Source of the DNA: Pantoea sp. CCBC3-3-1
Lineage (GTDB): Bacteria; Pseudomonadota; Gammaproteobacteria; Enterobacterales; Enterobacteriaceae
Reading direction: 5' to 3'
Length of the DNA stretch: 64,000 nt
Assembly: GCF_007981265.1 (NCBI RefSeq)
Contig: NZ_CP034363.1
Location: 3,286,001 to 3,350,000 of the forward strand
Shown piece by piece: positions 45,701 to 58,100 of this stretch. Within the stretch, counting starts at the first letter, position 1. Every line of letters starts with the position of its first letter. Below the pieces are notes generated by a model. It was not told where the DNA came from. It was given only the letters and a program-made list of their open reading frames with translations, and searched no databases. A program made the translations under genes and the position numbers.

Positions 45701-48613
45701 ATGCTCGCCATCCTCATAGTTACTGTTCATCATCGCGTTGAGCGAAAGCGGTACGCTCCAGATGCCGTCACCGTCGACCGTGCCACTGTAGCTGACCCCA
45801 TCAATAGTTAACGCGATCTGCTGGCTGACGCCGGTGACGCCGGTCGAGCCGGTCAGCGTATAAGCCTGGTAATGTTCGTCACTGTTCAGCCAGCCGTCGC
45901 CAAATGGCGCATCAATGGTGGCGTGCGGCAGCGGCGCATCGGCCGGGGCTTCGGATGCCTCCACGCTAATGGTTTTACTGGCGGTCGTCGTGCCGCCAAC
46001 GCCGTTAGCAAAGCTGATGCTGATACGATTGCTGCCAACAGGCAATAACTGTAAATCCGCCGCCGGAATTTCCACATTCCAGCTGCCGTCCTGAGCCAGC
46101 GCGGTCGTGTACGTTTTACCATTGAGGCTGATGGTCAGCGTGCTTCCTGCCGCCAAATTATGCGTGATGCCGCTCAGCGTTTGCGCCGACAGTTTCTCCC
46201 CGGCCGAGACTACACCGTCGCCGGTAAAGCTGTTTACCGCCAGCGAAGGCGATCCGGTTGTCGCCGCAGGCGTATCGGCGCTGTTATCAACAGGCGTCGT
46301 GTCGCCACCGGTTGGGTTATCCGCAGACGCGCTGTCACCGTCCGTGGGATTGTCTTCTGCGGGCGTGGTGGTTCCTGCGTTACTGCCGGATTCGACTGGC
46401 GTTTCCAGATCGTAACTTACTGAAATGACTTGCTCGAACCAGTTTCCGGCACCGTCCTGCACGCCGAAAAGTAGCGTGTTGCTGCCAATGCCCGATCCCA
46501 GATCGTAAGAATTTACCTCAACGCTCCACTGCCCGTTTTCGCCGATCGCGCCATCCCGCCAGCTCATTTCGCTGCTCTGCACGGCAAACATTTGGATCGG
46601 AAGGCTGCCTGACAGGGTGCCGGTAAGCGTGTACCAGGTCTGGCCATCGCGTTCGACAGCATCGGCGAGCGTCACTTCGTTGGGGGTGACGACCGGGTTG
46701 CTGCTGCCGTAGTGAGTGATTAACAGCAAATCGTGAGTGGCGCTGGTGCTGTTGCCGTTGACGTCGGTGGCACTGACCGTCACGCTGTAGTTGCCGTCGG
46801 TAATGGCGGCCAGGTCGGTGTCGCTGAGCTGTACCGTCCAGCCGTTGTTATAAACGCCGCCGGTCCAGGTTTTGCCATCCAGCGTCAGGACGATTTGCGT
46901 ACCGGAAGCCAGATGGGTACTGGTGCCGGTAATTTCGACGCCGTAAATCCCTTCCCGATAGCTCACCGCATCGTCGCCAGAAATGGTGTTAAACGTCAGG
47001 CCGGGCAAGGCTTCTGAGGCGTAAACCTGTAACGTCTGACTGCTGTAGCTGGCATTACCTGCTTCATCCGTCACGCTGGCGGCAACCACATAGCTGCCTT
47101 CGCTCAGGTTTTGCAGGGTGCTGGCCGGGACGGTAAACTGCCAGGTTCCGTCTTCACCGACGGCGGGCGTATAGCTTTCGCCATTAAATGTCACGGTGAG
47201 CGCACTGCCCGCTTCGCCCGTGCCGGAGATCACCAGCGGTTGGTTGATTTCGCTGGCATCAATCAGGTTATCATTTGAAAGCGTATTGATTGTAACGGGT
47301 GGATGCAGCGTATCAACGGTAAAGCTGCTGGTGGTCGTTGCGGTTCGTCCCCAGGGATCGGTGACAATCACTGAAATATCGTGGCCGCCTTCACTGAATG
47401 CGGCTTCGCGCATGGCATCCAGCGACAGCGGCACGCGCCAGTTGCCTTCGCTGTCTACGGTGCCTGTGTAGCTGACGCCATCGATAGTCAGTGCAACCTG
47501 CTGGCTGGTGCCCGCCACGCCGGTGGTGCCGGTCAGCGTGTATTCCGCATAATGCTCGTTTTCATTCATCAGGCCATCGCCAAACGGCGTGTCAATGGTG
47601 GCATTGGGTAGCGGCGCATCGGCCGGTGCCTCGGACGCTTCCACGGTAATCGTCTTGCTGGCCGTGGTGGTGCCGCCCGCCTCATTGGCAAAGCTGATGC
47701 TGATTTGGTTGCTGCCCGGTGGCAGCAGTTGCAGATCGGCCGCCGGGATCGCTACATTCCAGCTCCCGTCCTGCGCCAGTTCGGTGGTGTAGGTTTTCCC
47801 ATTCAAACTGATGGTGAGGGGGCTGCCCGCTGCCAGGTTTTGTGTGGTGCCGCTCAGCGTTTGCGCCGACAGTTTTTCATCCGCCGAGACCACGCCGTCG
47901 CCGGTAAAGCTGTTGACCGTCAGTGAAGGTGCGGCGGCGGTGGCCGTTGCGCCGGCATCGGCTGTATCAGGGATTGCTGACTCGGCTGTGGTTGCTGCCG
48001 TTGCGTCGCTGGCTATGGCATCACTGACTGTTGCGGTCGCGGCAGTTTCTGAAGAGACGGCAGCGTCAGCTGAAGCGGTGCTGTTAGCCGCCGTTTGCCC
48101 GGACGCGTCGTTACCCCCGCCGCTACCGCCGCTGGCCGCAGCGACGCCGGCCCCTGCGCCAATCAGCCCAAGCACGCCCAGTCCCACTGCCGTCACTGGA
48201 TTGCTGGCTTCTGCGGCAGGCGTTGAAGCCGAAGCCATCAGCGCGTCAACATTTTCCAGTGACTCATAGCCGGGCGTCAGGGCAACAATCGCTTGCGGAT
48301 CGGTTTGTAACTCAGAAGCAAACAATGCCTGCTGAAGCGACTGCCCGCCTTCCTGAAATACCAGTTCACTCTGTTCGCCATCCATCACCGTAAAGAAGTG
48401 CTGATAGCGCACGGTGCTGCCATCCCGCATATGCAGGATCAAATCCTGGCCTTGCTGTTGATAAGACGCCACCAGCGAAGGGGTGCCCTGTAGCGAAATA
48501 ACGCTGGGCTGGGTTAGGAAAAAACTGTGTGAATTGCCTGCTGAAAGTTGAGCCAGCGATTTGCCGCTCGCCCGCGATAAAATATCGACGTGGCCTTCGC
48601 CTGAATACGCCAT
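42749..48613 (-). CDS. Bap-like adhesin with 14 Ig-like repeats
   Basis: 1,954 residues. A BapA-type N-terminal prefix (about 1-130; VDILSRASGKSLAQLSAGNS) is followed by a Gly/Ala-rich hydrophobic stretch (about 140-165) and an Ala/Ser/Thr linker. Then come fourteen Ig-like repeats in three modules of ordered types A-B-C-D-E, A-B-C-D-E and B-C-D-E, separated by acidic linkers such as EDNPTDG. The C-terminal about 135 residues (LDGGAGHDTLLLSGSHLTLD, TVDGQQYDIYHNS) form the type I secretion signal. The start at 48613 has AAGGGG 8 bases upstream. A surface or biofilm adhesin is inferred. Confidence 0.9.
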   Translation of the reverse strand: MAYSGEGHVDILSRASGKSLAQLSAGNSHSFFLTQPSVISLQGTPSLVASYQQQGQDLILHMRDGSTVRYQHFFTVMDGEQSELVFQEGGQSLQQALFASELQTDPQAIVALTPGYESLENVDALMASASTPAAEASNPVTAVGLGVLGLIGAGAGVAAASGGSGGGNDASGQTAANSTASADAAVSSETAATATVSDAIASDATAATTAESAIPDTADAGATATAAAPSLTVNSFTGDGVVSADEKLSAQTLSGTTQNLAAGSPLTISLNGKTYTTELAQDGSWNVAIPAADLQLLPPGSNQISISFANEAGGTTTASKTITVEASEAPADAPLPNATIDTPFGDGLMNENEHYAEYTLTGTTGVAGTSQQVALTIDGVSYTGTVDSEGNWRVPLSLDAMREAAFSEGGHDISVIVTDPWGRTATTTSSFTVDTLHPPVTINTLSNDNLIDASEINQPLVISGTGEAGSALTVTFNGESYTPAVGEDGTWQFTVPASTLQNLSEGSYVVAASVTDEAGNASYSSQTLQVYASEALPGLTFNTISGDDAVSYREGIYGVEITGTSTHLASGTQIVLTLDGKTWTGGVYNNGWTVQLSDTDLAAITDGNYSVTVSATDVNGNSTSATHDLLLITHYGSSNPVVTPNEVTLADAVERDGQTWYTLTGTLSGSLPIQMFAVQSSEMSWRDGAIGENGQWSVEVNSYDLGSGIGSNTLLFGVQDGAGNWFEQVISVSYDLETPVESGSNAGTTTPAEDNPTDGDSASADNPTGGDTTPVDNSADTPAATTGSPSLAVNSFTGDGVVSAGEKLSAQTLSGITHNLAAGSTLTISLNGKTYTTALAQDGSWNVEIPAADLQLLPVGSNRISISFANGVGGTTTASKTISVEASEAPADAPLPHATIDAPFGDGWLNSDEHYQAYTLTGSTGVTGVSQQIALTIDGVSYSGTVDGDGIWSVPLSLNAMMNSNYEDGEHTVAVTVTDAWGRTDTATTTFIADARAPSVFLNNVSGDNLIDAGEINEPLVISGTGDAGAALTVTFNGESWNSTIGEDGQWQFTVPASTIQTLAEGSYVVEARVSDEAGNSYSTGKSVQVYAADTLPELTINPISGDDAVNYREGIYGVEITGTSAHLPTGTMIELTIDGKTWTGGVYGNNSWSVQLSDTDLASLTDGTYTVAVRATDANGNSTSTSRDLLLITHYNSSNPVVTVNDVTQADAVYHDGQLWYKVSGTAEGTFPVSLFSIHGSDKGWFDGVINEDGSWSVDVRAYELGSVEFGIQDRAGNWFEQTIYVNTPDAPSLSVVADSAVAVLVADNPVDSTATTLSTAATIATAADSITAEATAAAAATATPKPTITTPFVDYWLNVQERSHDETLSGTTGITGSGQSVVVKIGSTTYQATVTEGGSWTLLLTPAQMAASNFVDGRHWAHVTVTNAEGETGTTCATFVTDSVMPHVTLSELADGNRINASDITDPLVLSGTGDVGNIVTLTLGAATWQITVAANGTWQASMSAAEVQAMAPGDYTLSATIASRSGNASSTSLDVSVYTTDALPTLTIDIVGTDDAINISEGVYGMAVTGTSTHLASGSRVELTLDGQTYSGYVNGNSWSVQIDDNALKAVADGYYTFTVAATDADGNSTSASRDVWLLTHPRTSNPTVTANEITAADAIYHDSVLYYTVSGTMAAIFPLTLVALKSDIMQTYYTATVSEDGSWTVDIPANELQNGFNTLTFGVLDIAENWEEQQVGFVTTLSTASLTTPDGTETAATATLAEDNPTDGETVSGTDNGLATATESNDSVTDSSLAENSLNGESISGSANIIGTASDDTFRLSSLDFSHLDGGAGHDTLLLSGSHLTLDFASLGLQVSSIETLDLGTTGTNSLTLGKTDLLQLTDNGSETLTIKGVEGNTVNLSTTEGGVWSDVGHRTVDGQQYDIYHNSSASYQGMLADVLIQHNLQVQTA

Positions 48614-49174
48614 GGACATCCCCTTGTGCACCGAATAAATAAGTAAAGTGATGCCGCAGAAAAGTAAAGCTTTGCTTTATTTTCTTGCAGACATACGTTG
48701 GCCAGCGCCGAAAACGGAGCCGAGCCTGACCCGGTGCTCATCGGATTGAAAAATAATCCGTAACAAGGATAATGGTTAAAATTGTAGCCAAAAACAAAAG
48801 TGCTCAGTGCCTGACGCATACGGACTGATTCAGCCAGTAAAAACAGTACCACTCTTTGCAAGAACCCGAGCGTCAGCCCAATTTACCACTATTAACCTCA
48901 ACCACTTATCGGCAGATGAGGTTAAGCGCGCAACGCTGGAGATGGATAAGCTAATCCTCGCGTACGCACTTTTCTATTGGCTAAATTCTGGAAATTGATC
49001 CAGAACAGCTTTTTTTATCATTAATGTTTCTGAAGTCACTTTACTTAAATTTAACGCTTATTTTGTCGGTCTGATTTTAGGTTTGAAACTGTCACCGTCT
49101 CGCTATTGATAATTTCCTCTTAACTTTAGACGCCCTGCGCGGGAATTTCACCCCCCGCGCAGAGAAAGTCTTTG
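48614..49174. other. Intergenic region between the two adhesin genes
   Basis: 561 bp without a credible gene; a 63-codon plus-strand frame at 48807 has no support. A stem CTGCGCGGG/CCCGCGCAG at 49135-49162 lies just after the giant gene's stop on the minus strand and is a likely terminator or attenuator. The promoter for the 1,954-residue adhesin and secretion genes is presumably here. Confidence 0.5.
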
Positions 49175-52100
49175 TTACACAACGTGAACCTGAAGCGCGT
49201 GCTGGATCAGCACGTCCCCGAGCGTGTTGGTCGAAGCCAGCGCCGAGTTGTGATAAACGTCATAAACCTGCCCGTCTACCGTGCGCTGCGCGGTGGTTGC
49301 CCAGACGCCGCCATCTCCGTTGGCCAGCGTGACCTGGTCTCCTGTCACCCCTTTAATCACCAAATCGTTGCTCTGACTGTCGGTGATATTCAGCGCCTCG
49401 TTGAGATCCAGCTTAATGCTGTTGGTACCGCTGCTGCCCAGGTTGATCACTTCGATATGCTCGACCTTCAGCCCCAGCGAGGTGAGATCCAGCGTCATAT
49501 TTTCCCCGTTCAGCACCAGCGTATCGGTGCCTGCTCCTCCGTCGATGTGCGTAAAGTTGGTGGTATTCAGCGTGATAGTATCGTCGCCGGTTCCGCCGGT
49601 AACGGAAGCGCCCTCTGCGGTGTGGCCATCCGCGAAGGCGATCACCAGGCCGCCGATGGTGTAGCCGCTGTCATCCGACGTTGCCGCAGTGGCGGTGGTG
49701 GTGGTGTCGTCCGTCGTCGTTGTTGAGTCAGAAGTGGTACTGGCAACGGTTGACGAATCCGTGTCGCTGGTTTCCGAGGTTGTCGCCACCCGTGCGGCCG
49801 TCGCTGCCTGCGCCGTCGTGGTATCGCTGTTATCAGCGGCGGCCACCGCGGTTGCATCATCTGCTGCAACTGCCAACAGGGTGGTCGCGGCCACGGCCGA
49901 GGTCGTCGTTGTTGGCAACAGTGAACCCAGTAACAGCGTCGTGCTGGTGTTCGCCGGGTTACCCGCCACGTCTACGGCCGTTACGGTGACAATTGAGTTA
50001 AGGCTTAAGGTGGTTAACAGCCCACCGGTAAATTTGGTGCTGTAACGCCCTAACGCATCCAGCGTTGCGGTTTGCGTGGTGCCATTTAGCGTAACGTTGA
50101 CGGTGGTGCCCTGTGCCAGATTTAGCGTGCCGCCGGAGATCGTCAGTCCGTTGACCAGCACGCTGACCAGGCTCAGCACCGGATCGACACCCACAATCGG
50201 CAGGTTATTGGTTTTCGCTGTAAAGGTATTACTGCCGGTCGAGGTGTTACCGACCGTATCAGTGACCGTTGCATTAATGGTGTAGCTGCCGTCAGCAAGA
50301 GATCGCAGCGTGGCGGAAGGGATGGTAATACTCCATGCCCCGTTGCTGCCTACCGTGGTGGTATAAACATTGCCCGCCACGTTAACCGAAACCGTGCTGC
50401 CTACCGCGTTGGTGGAGGTACCGCTGATGGTTTCCGCAACGTTGGCTTCGCTAAGGTTCAGGTAGTGATCGCCGCCGAATACCGTGCTGTTGGTGATTGC
50501 AACCGTCGGCAGCGTATGGGTTTTAATCACCACCGTATCGGTGCCAGAACCGGTATTGCCGACGTAGTTCGTTACGCTGGCCGTCACGGTGCTGGTGCCA
50601 TCGGCCAGCGCCGCCAGCGTGGCAGCCGGTACGGAAACGCTCCAGGTCCCGTTAGCACCCACCGTCGTCGTTAACGTCGCCGTTCCCACCCGCACGGTAA
50701 GGATTGAACCTTCCGCATTGGTGGTTGTGCCGTTGATGGTTTGAGCCGCGGTTGCATCCACTGCATTCAGCAGGCCATCGCCAAAGATGCTGGAGATGGT
50801 GACGGATGGCGGAGTCTGAGCAATATTGATCAGCGTGCCGGTGTTGGTTGCCGTGTTGCCATAAAGACTGTCCGTCACCGAAGCGTTTACCGTCAGCACG
50901 GTATTTGGCAGCGCGCTCAAATCAGCTTTAGGTACGTTCAGCGTCCAGCCGCCGCTGCTGTTCACCGTGGCGGTGTAAGTGACGTTATTCAGCGTCACGG
51001 TCACGATTGAACCCGCCGCCACGTTCCTGGCGGTACCGCTAATGGTCTGCACGGTGCTGAGGTCGTTGGCGCTGAGCACGCTGTCACCGAACACGGTATT
51101 CACCGTCAGCGTTGGTGTGGTGTGAATACCCACTTTTAACCCAGCGCTTGTGCTGGCAACGTTACCTACCGCATCGGTGACCGAGACGCTGGCCGTCAGG
51201 TTGCCGTCCAGCAGGGTGCTAAGAATAGCCGGGGAAACCTGCGCACTATAGGCACCGTTTTGGCCGACAACTGCCGTTACCGTGGTATTTCCCAGCGCAA
51301 TGGTGACGGTTGAGCCCGCAGCGACGTTGGTTGCCGTACCGGAGATCGTCTGCGTTACCAGCGATTCAGCCAGGTTAAGCACGCCGTCGCCAAACAGCGG
51401 ATTCAGCGTTACCGCAGGCAGCGTATGCACACCCACGATTGCCCCCGCCGTGGCGCTGCTGGTGTTACCCGCCGCATCCGTAACGCTGACGCCCACCGTC
51501 AGATTGCCATCCGCCAGTCCTTTAAGGATGGCCGGGGTTAGCGCCACGCTAAACGCGCCGTTCGCGGCCGTGGTCGTTACAAACTGTGTACCGGCTACGG
51601 TGACAACCACACGAGAACCGGCTTCTGCCCCGGTGATCGTCCCGGTAACGTTTTGCCCCAGCGCGGCATCCGCCAGATTCAGCAAGCCGTCGCCAAACAG
51701 CTGGGCAATACTGACCACCGGTGCCGTGAGTTTCGTCAGCAGCGCACTCGACGCGGTAGCGGTGTTGCCTGCCGCATCCGTTACGCTCGCGCCTACGGTC
51801 AGATTACCGTCGGTCAGCGTGCTGAGAATGGCTGGTGTGACGGTCGCGGTGAAGGTGCCGTTTTGTCCAACGGTCGCCTGGACACTGGCATTGCCCAGCG
51901 TCAGGGTGACAATACTGCCTGCCGCCACGTTATTGACCGTGCCGCTAATGGTCTGATTAACCAGCGCATCTGCAACGTTCAGGATGCCATCGCCAAAGAT
52001 TGGGCTGAGGGTAATCGTTGGCTGAGCGGTAAAGATGCCGAGCGTGGTTGAGGTGGAAGAAACGTTCCCTGCCGGATCCACAACGGTAACGCCCAGCGTC

Positions 52101-55100
52101 TGGTTGCCGGTGGTTAGTGCGGCCAGATCCAGTGCCGGAACGCTGATGCTCCATGCACCGCCCGCCTGCAACGTGGTCTGATAAGACTTGCTGCCCAGCG
52201 TCACGGTCACGGTTGAGCCGGTTGTACCGTTAATGGTGCCGCCGATGGTTTGCGCTACTGCCGCTTCAGCAATGTTCAGCAGGTTGTCGCCGCCAAACAG
52301 GCCGGTAATCGCGTTAATCACCGGTGCTTCCAGGATAGCCGTAACCGTTTCACCGACGGTGCGGGTATTGCCCGCCGCATCGGTCAGCACCAGATTCAGC
52401 GAGGTATTGCCATCGCTTAACAAGCCCAGCAGGCTTGGCGGCACCACCAGCGCAAAACGGCCATCCTGACCCACTGCGGCGCTAACGGTCGTTCCACCCA
52501 GCGTCAGCGAGACGGTTGCCCCAACGCCTGCCGAGCTGGCCACGCCGGTAATCGTCTGCGCAACTGCGGTATCCGCCGCATTCAGGAAGCCATCGCCAAA
52601 GACCGTATCCACCACCAGATTCAGCGCAGCGTTAACCACCTTATTCACCGTTAACGTCGCATCGGTGGCGTTGCCCGCAGCATCACTGACGCGCAGGCCA
52701 AACACCAGAGCACCATCCGTCAGGCTGCCTAACACTTCAGGCGTCAGATCCAGACTAAAGGTGCCATCGGCATTGACTATCGCCGTGGCGATTGGCGAAC
52801 TGTCGCCGACATACAGGCCGATAGTCTGTCCTTCCGCGCCCGATGCCGTACCGGTTAACACCTGGGTTGTCAGGATATCCGTCGCGTTCAGCAGGTTGTC
52901 ACCCAGGAGCGCATCCACCTGAATCAGCGGCGCGCCGGTATCAACCGTGAAGTCGTGCGTCGTGGTGCCCACGTTGCCTGCCGCATCGGTCAGGGTCGCG
53001 CTAATGGTCTGGCCGGACTGTGCCAGCGCCTGCAAATCGCCTGCGCCAACGGTGGTAGACCAGCTGCCGTCGCCCTGCACGAACGCCGTGTAGGTTTTCG
53101 CATTCAGCGTGACGGTCACTGCCCTGCCCGCTTCGCTGACCGAGGCGGTACCGGTGATGGTTTGCGAGGTGGCCGCTTCACTGTTGTTCAGCACATCGTC
53201 ACCGGCAAAGGTGTTGACGGTGACGGTTGGCACAATGCGATCCACCAGTACCTGACTGGAGGAGGTGAGCGTCGTGCCCTGATCGGTGGTCAGGGTTGCC
53301 GTGACCGTTGCCGTGCCTTCCGCAATATTCGCCGTGGTGTTAGGAACGGTAATGGTCCAGATGCCGTCAGCGGTGACAACGGCAGATGTTGCCGCTTGCG
53401 CCACACCATTAATGGTCACCGCTACGGTGCCCGTTACCGCGCCGCCGGTGGTCGGCAGATTGGCGAAGGTCCCGCTCACCGTTAGCGTCGCGCCGTCAGT
53501 GCTGTTAACAACGTTGTCGCCAGAAATTGGATTCAGCGAGAGCAGCGGCGTCGGAGGTGGGGTGAGATCGACAGTTACGTCGGTGGTAGCCGTACCGGCA
53601 TTGCCCGCAATATCAGCGATCGAGGCGGTAATAGTACCGGTATCGCCTGTCGTCCCGAGCTGCGCCAGCTGCACTGGCGTCAGGTTCACTGACCAGCTGC
53701 CGTCAGCCGCTACCACGCCCTCAACGGATGCGGTACCTATCGTTACCGTGACGATCTGTCCTTCACTGGCTCCGGTTGATGTCCCGGTCAGCAGCTGCGT
53801 GGTGAGACTTTCAGCGTAATCCAGCGCATTATCTCCGGTGAACGGATCGATGTTAACCACTGGCGCAATCGTATCAACCGTGAAGCTGCCCGCTACCGTT
53901 GCCGAGTTACCTGCCGCATCGGTCGCCACAACCGTGACGTTCTGCAATCCTTCGCCCAGCGCGTTGAGCTGCGCCGTATTGAGATCCAGCGTCCATGCGC
54001 CGTTGGTGGCAACCGTTGCCGGATAGTTAGTGGCTCCGATGGTGACGATGACGGTCTGTCCATCGCCCGCCACGCCAGTGGTTCCCGTTAGCGCAGCGCC
54101 TGCTGCCACATCGTCACCGTTCATATAGCTGTTATCGAACGGCACGGCCAGCGCAGGGACTGGCGGCGTCAGCAGAGAGGTGAAATCCAGACTGCTGGTA
54201 TTGGTGTTACCTGCGGCATCGATGACCGTCACGTTAACGCTGTGCGCGCCATCGTCGAGGCTATTTAACGCGCCGGCAGGCAGCGGCACCGCCCAGGTTC
54301 CGTCTGCCGCAACCGTTCCGGTATAGACAATACCGTCCAGGTCAATTTGCAGCTGAACGCCCTGGTTCGCGCCGGTAACGCCGGTTGTCCCGGTCAGGGT
54401 AATCGCCGCGCCCGCCTCGGCAATATTCAGGAAGCCGTCGGTAAACAGCGGTCCGTCAACGGTAGGCTGTGGCAGCGTCAGCAAGGCATTGAAATCAAGG
54501 GTGGCCGTACTGGCATTGCCCGCGCTGTCCGTGGCGGTAACGGCAAAGGTATGGGTGCCATCGCTCAGTGCCGTTAGCTGGTCAGTGGTCAGATCCAGCG
54601 TCCAGTTACCGTTGGCATTAACCGTTGCCGTTAGCGGTGCGCCGCCATCAATAGTCACCGCTACCGTTTGACCGGCACCGGTGATGCCGGTGTTGCCGCT
54701 AACCGTCTGGGTGATGGCTGCTTCCGCCACGTTGAGCTGGCCATCGCCAAAGGGCAGATCGATGGTGGTGGCAGGCAGCGTATTTACCGCGACAACCAGA
54801 TTATCGGTAGCCGAGGCCACATTGCCGACGGCATCCGTTACCGTAACGGTAATCGGCAAGGTGCCGTCCGGCAGCGTAGTCAGCGTGCCCGCCGGTAAAT
54901 CGAGACTCCATGCGCCGGTGGCAGGATCAACCACTGGCGTATAGGCCGTGCCGTTAATGTCCACGGTGACAGTTTGTGCGCCGGTAATGCCGGTGGTGCC
55001 ATCCAGCGTGCCGCCCGCGGCTGCTTCTGCCGCATTCAGTACGCCATCGGTAAATGGCTGAACCAGCGTTGGATCAGGCAGTCCGGTGACGATGGCGGTA

Positions 55101-58100
55101 TAGACCAGCGAATCGGTGCTGGTATTACCCGCGCGGTCGGCAACGTTAACCGTAATAGTATGGTCGCCGTTGCCCAGCGTTGCGGCCAGCGTTGGCGTTA
55201 GCGTAGCGCTCCAGACACCGCTTTCGTCTACGGTGGCCGTAATGTCGTTACCGTCAATGTTTAGCGTAACCGTCTGGCCCGCTCCGGTAATCCCCGTATT
55301 GCCGTTGATAAGCTGATCGACACCCGCTTCGGTGGCATTCAACAGCCCATCAACAAATGGCGTTGCGATGGTAATGGCCGGCAGCGGCGCAACCAGCAGT
55401 TCGATACTGCCGCTGGCACTGGCCGGGTTTCCGGCTGCATCGGTGGTGGTAATGGCAAGCTGATAAGCGCCGTCTCCCAGACCGGTCAACGAACCTGCCG
55501 GGATGGTTGTGCTCCAGGTGCCGTCCGCGTTTACCACACCGGCAAAAGTCAGCCCTTCAACGGTAACGGTAATGGCCGTGCCTTCAGCAAGGTTGGTCGC
55601 GCTACCGGTCAGAATCTGATCGGCTCCTGCTTCTGCCGCGTTGACCAGACCATCGGTAAACGGCGTATCCAGCGTCAGCGTTGGCAGAGCATTGATGGCC
55701 ACACCCAGGCTGAGGTCACTGGTGGCGGTATTGCCGCTGGCATCCGTTACCGCGACGGTTAGCGGTGTCTGCCCGTCCGCCAGCGCCAGCAAATCGCCGC
55801 TGTCGATGGTCAGACTCCATGTCCCGTCGGCGGCTGCCGTCGCGGAATAGGTTTTGTTGTTCAACGTGACGGTAACAGGCAGTCCGGCGTCGGTAGTGCC
55901 GCTGACCACCAGCCCGGCTTCCGCTTCAGAAACGTTCAGCACGTTGTCGACACCGGCGCTGGTAGCGACACTCAGCACTGGCAGCACCGTATCGACGGTG
56001 AAATCAACGGTAGAGGTGGCGACGTTGCCCGCCACGTCATTCCCGCTGGCCGTTACGGTGTTGGTTCCCTGCGACAACGCCTGCACATCAGCCGCCGGAA
56101 CGGTCGTGGTCCAGTTGCCATCGGCATCTACTGTTGCCACATAGGCATTCCCATTCATCGTGACCGTGACGGTATCGCCAGCAGGAATACGCTGGCTGGT
56201 TCCGCTAATTTGCAGATCGTCCTGCGCTTCCTGATTATTGACGACGTCATCGCTGGTAATCGGATTGATAGTGATGGCAGGCAGATCGGCGGCCTGAGCA
56301 ATGACGGTAATTTGGCTGGTAACGCTCGCCGGATTACCCGCCGCATCGGCAACTGCGGCACTGATATTCTGTGCGCCATCAGGCAGCGTGGCGAGGTCAG
56401 CAGCCGGGATTGTCGCGCTCCATGTTCCATCTGCCTGCACCAGTGTCGTGTACGTCAGGCTGTTGAGAGTCACCGTGACGGTCTGTCCCTCAGTGACGTT
56501 CGTGACATTACCCGTGACGATCAGATCCTGTCCGGCTTCGATCTGATTAATGTAGTTATCGCCCGTTACGGCATCCAGCGTAATCACTGGCAAACTTGCC
56601 GCAGCAGCATCAACGGTGACCGTCAGATCCTGAGTCGAGACGTTACCTGCGCTGTCGGTCAGGCTCACGGTGACCGGATAAGCGCCATCCGCCAGCCCCT
56701 GCACCACGTTGGACGGCAGATTGATCAGCCAACTGCCGTCGTTCTGCACCGTCTGCTGATAGGCGGTACCGTTAAAGGTGACAGTCACCAGCTGGCCCAC
56801 TTCGCTCAGCGAAGCGGTGCCGCCAATGGTGACCGGCTGTAAGCTTTCTGCCGCGTTGATGATGTTGTCGCCCGCGACCGGATCGACAGTTAGCGTTGGT
56901 GCCGTGTAGTCAACGGTAATCGACGTGGAGGCCGTGCCGGTGTTGCCCTGCGCATCCGCAGCGGTTACGGTCACGGTCTGAATGCCTTCGCCAAGCGCTT
57001 GCAGCGTTGCGGCTGTCACCGGTAGCGTCCAGCCGCCGTTCGCATCCACGGCGGCCGAATAATCAATGCCGCCAATATTCACCGTGACCGTCTGGCCTGC
57101 CCCTGTCGCACCGGTGGTGCCGCTCAGCGTTTGGTCGGCCTGCGCTTCTGCGGTGTTCAGATAGTTATTGGTAAACGGCGTATCCAGCGTTGGCTGTAGC
57201 GACACGGTCGACAACGTAATATCCGATGTTGCCGTGGTACTATTCCCTGCGGCATCGCTGAGGGTCGCCGTCAACGGATACGTTCCGTCGACGGCTGTCT
57301 GCAACAGGCCCGCCGGGAGCTGAAGCGTCCAGCTGCCGTCTGCGGCAATCGCCGTGGTGTAGTTTTGTCCGGCAAGCGAAACGGTAACCAGCTGGCCCGC
57401 TTCCGCATCGGTGCTGGTGCCGCTAACGGTGATTTCCGCTGCGGCTTCACCCGCATTCACTATGCCATCGCCCGCGATGGTGTTCAGCGTCACGGTTGGC
57501 GCAACGGTATCCACGATGACCGGCACGCCCAGCACATTGGTATTGCCCGCCGCATCCGCGACCGTAACCTGCAACGTGTTGCCGCCCTGCGGTAATGCCT
57601 GGAGATCGGCGGCCGGAACGCTAACGCTCCAGTTGCCGTTTGCGTCAACCACGCCGGTATAGGTAATGCCACCGACGACGACCGTCACAATCTGCCCATC
57701 GCCGGTCAAACCGGTGGTGCCGGTCAGCGTTTGCGCGGTTGCCGCTTCGCTGCCGTTCAGTACGCCGTCATTAAACGGTGCGTCGGCAGTGGCCAGAGGC
57801 AATTGATTAACCTGCACATTAAGCGTGCCATCGCTGATGATTGTCGTGCCGCCAGCGTCCGTCACCGCAACGGTTAGCGTCGCCGCGCCATCCGGCAGGC
57901 CTGCCAGAGAAGAGGCTGGAATAATGGCGTTCCAGGTACCGTCTGCGCCCACTGCACCGGTAAAGGTCTGCCCGTTAAAGGTGACAGTGACCGGCGTGCC
58001 CTGTGCAATATTCACGGTTGTGCCGGTGACGATTAACGCATCCTGTGCTTCGACCGCATTCAGATAACCATCGGTGCTGAGCGGATCGATACTGATACCG

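Noticed and set aside
43167..48269. Plus-strand frames opposite the smaller adhesin
   Set aside because: Same antisense shadow effect from Ala/Ser/Thr-rich repeats.
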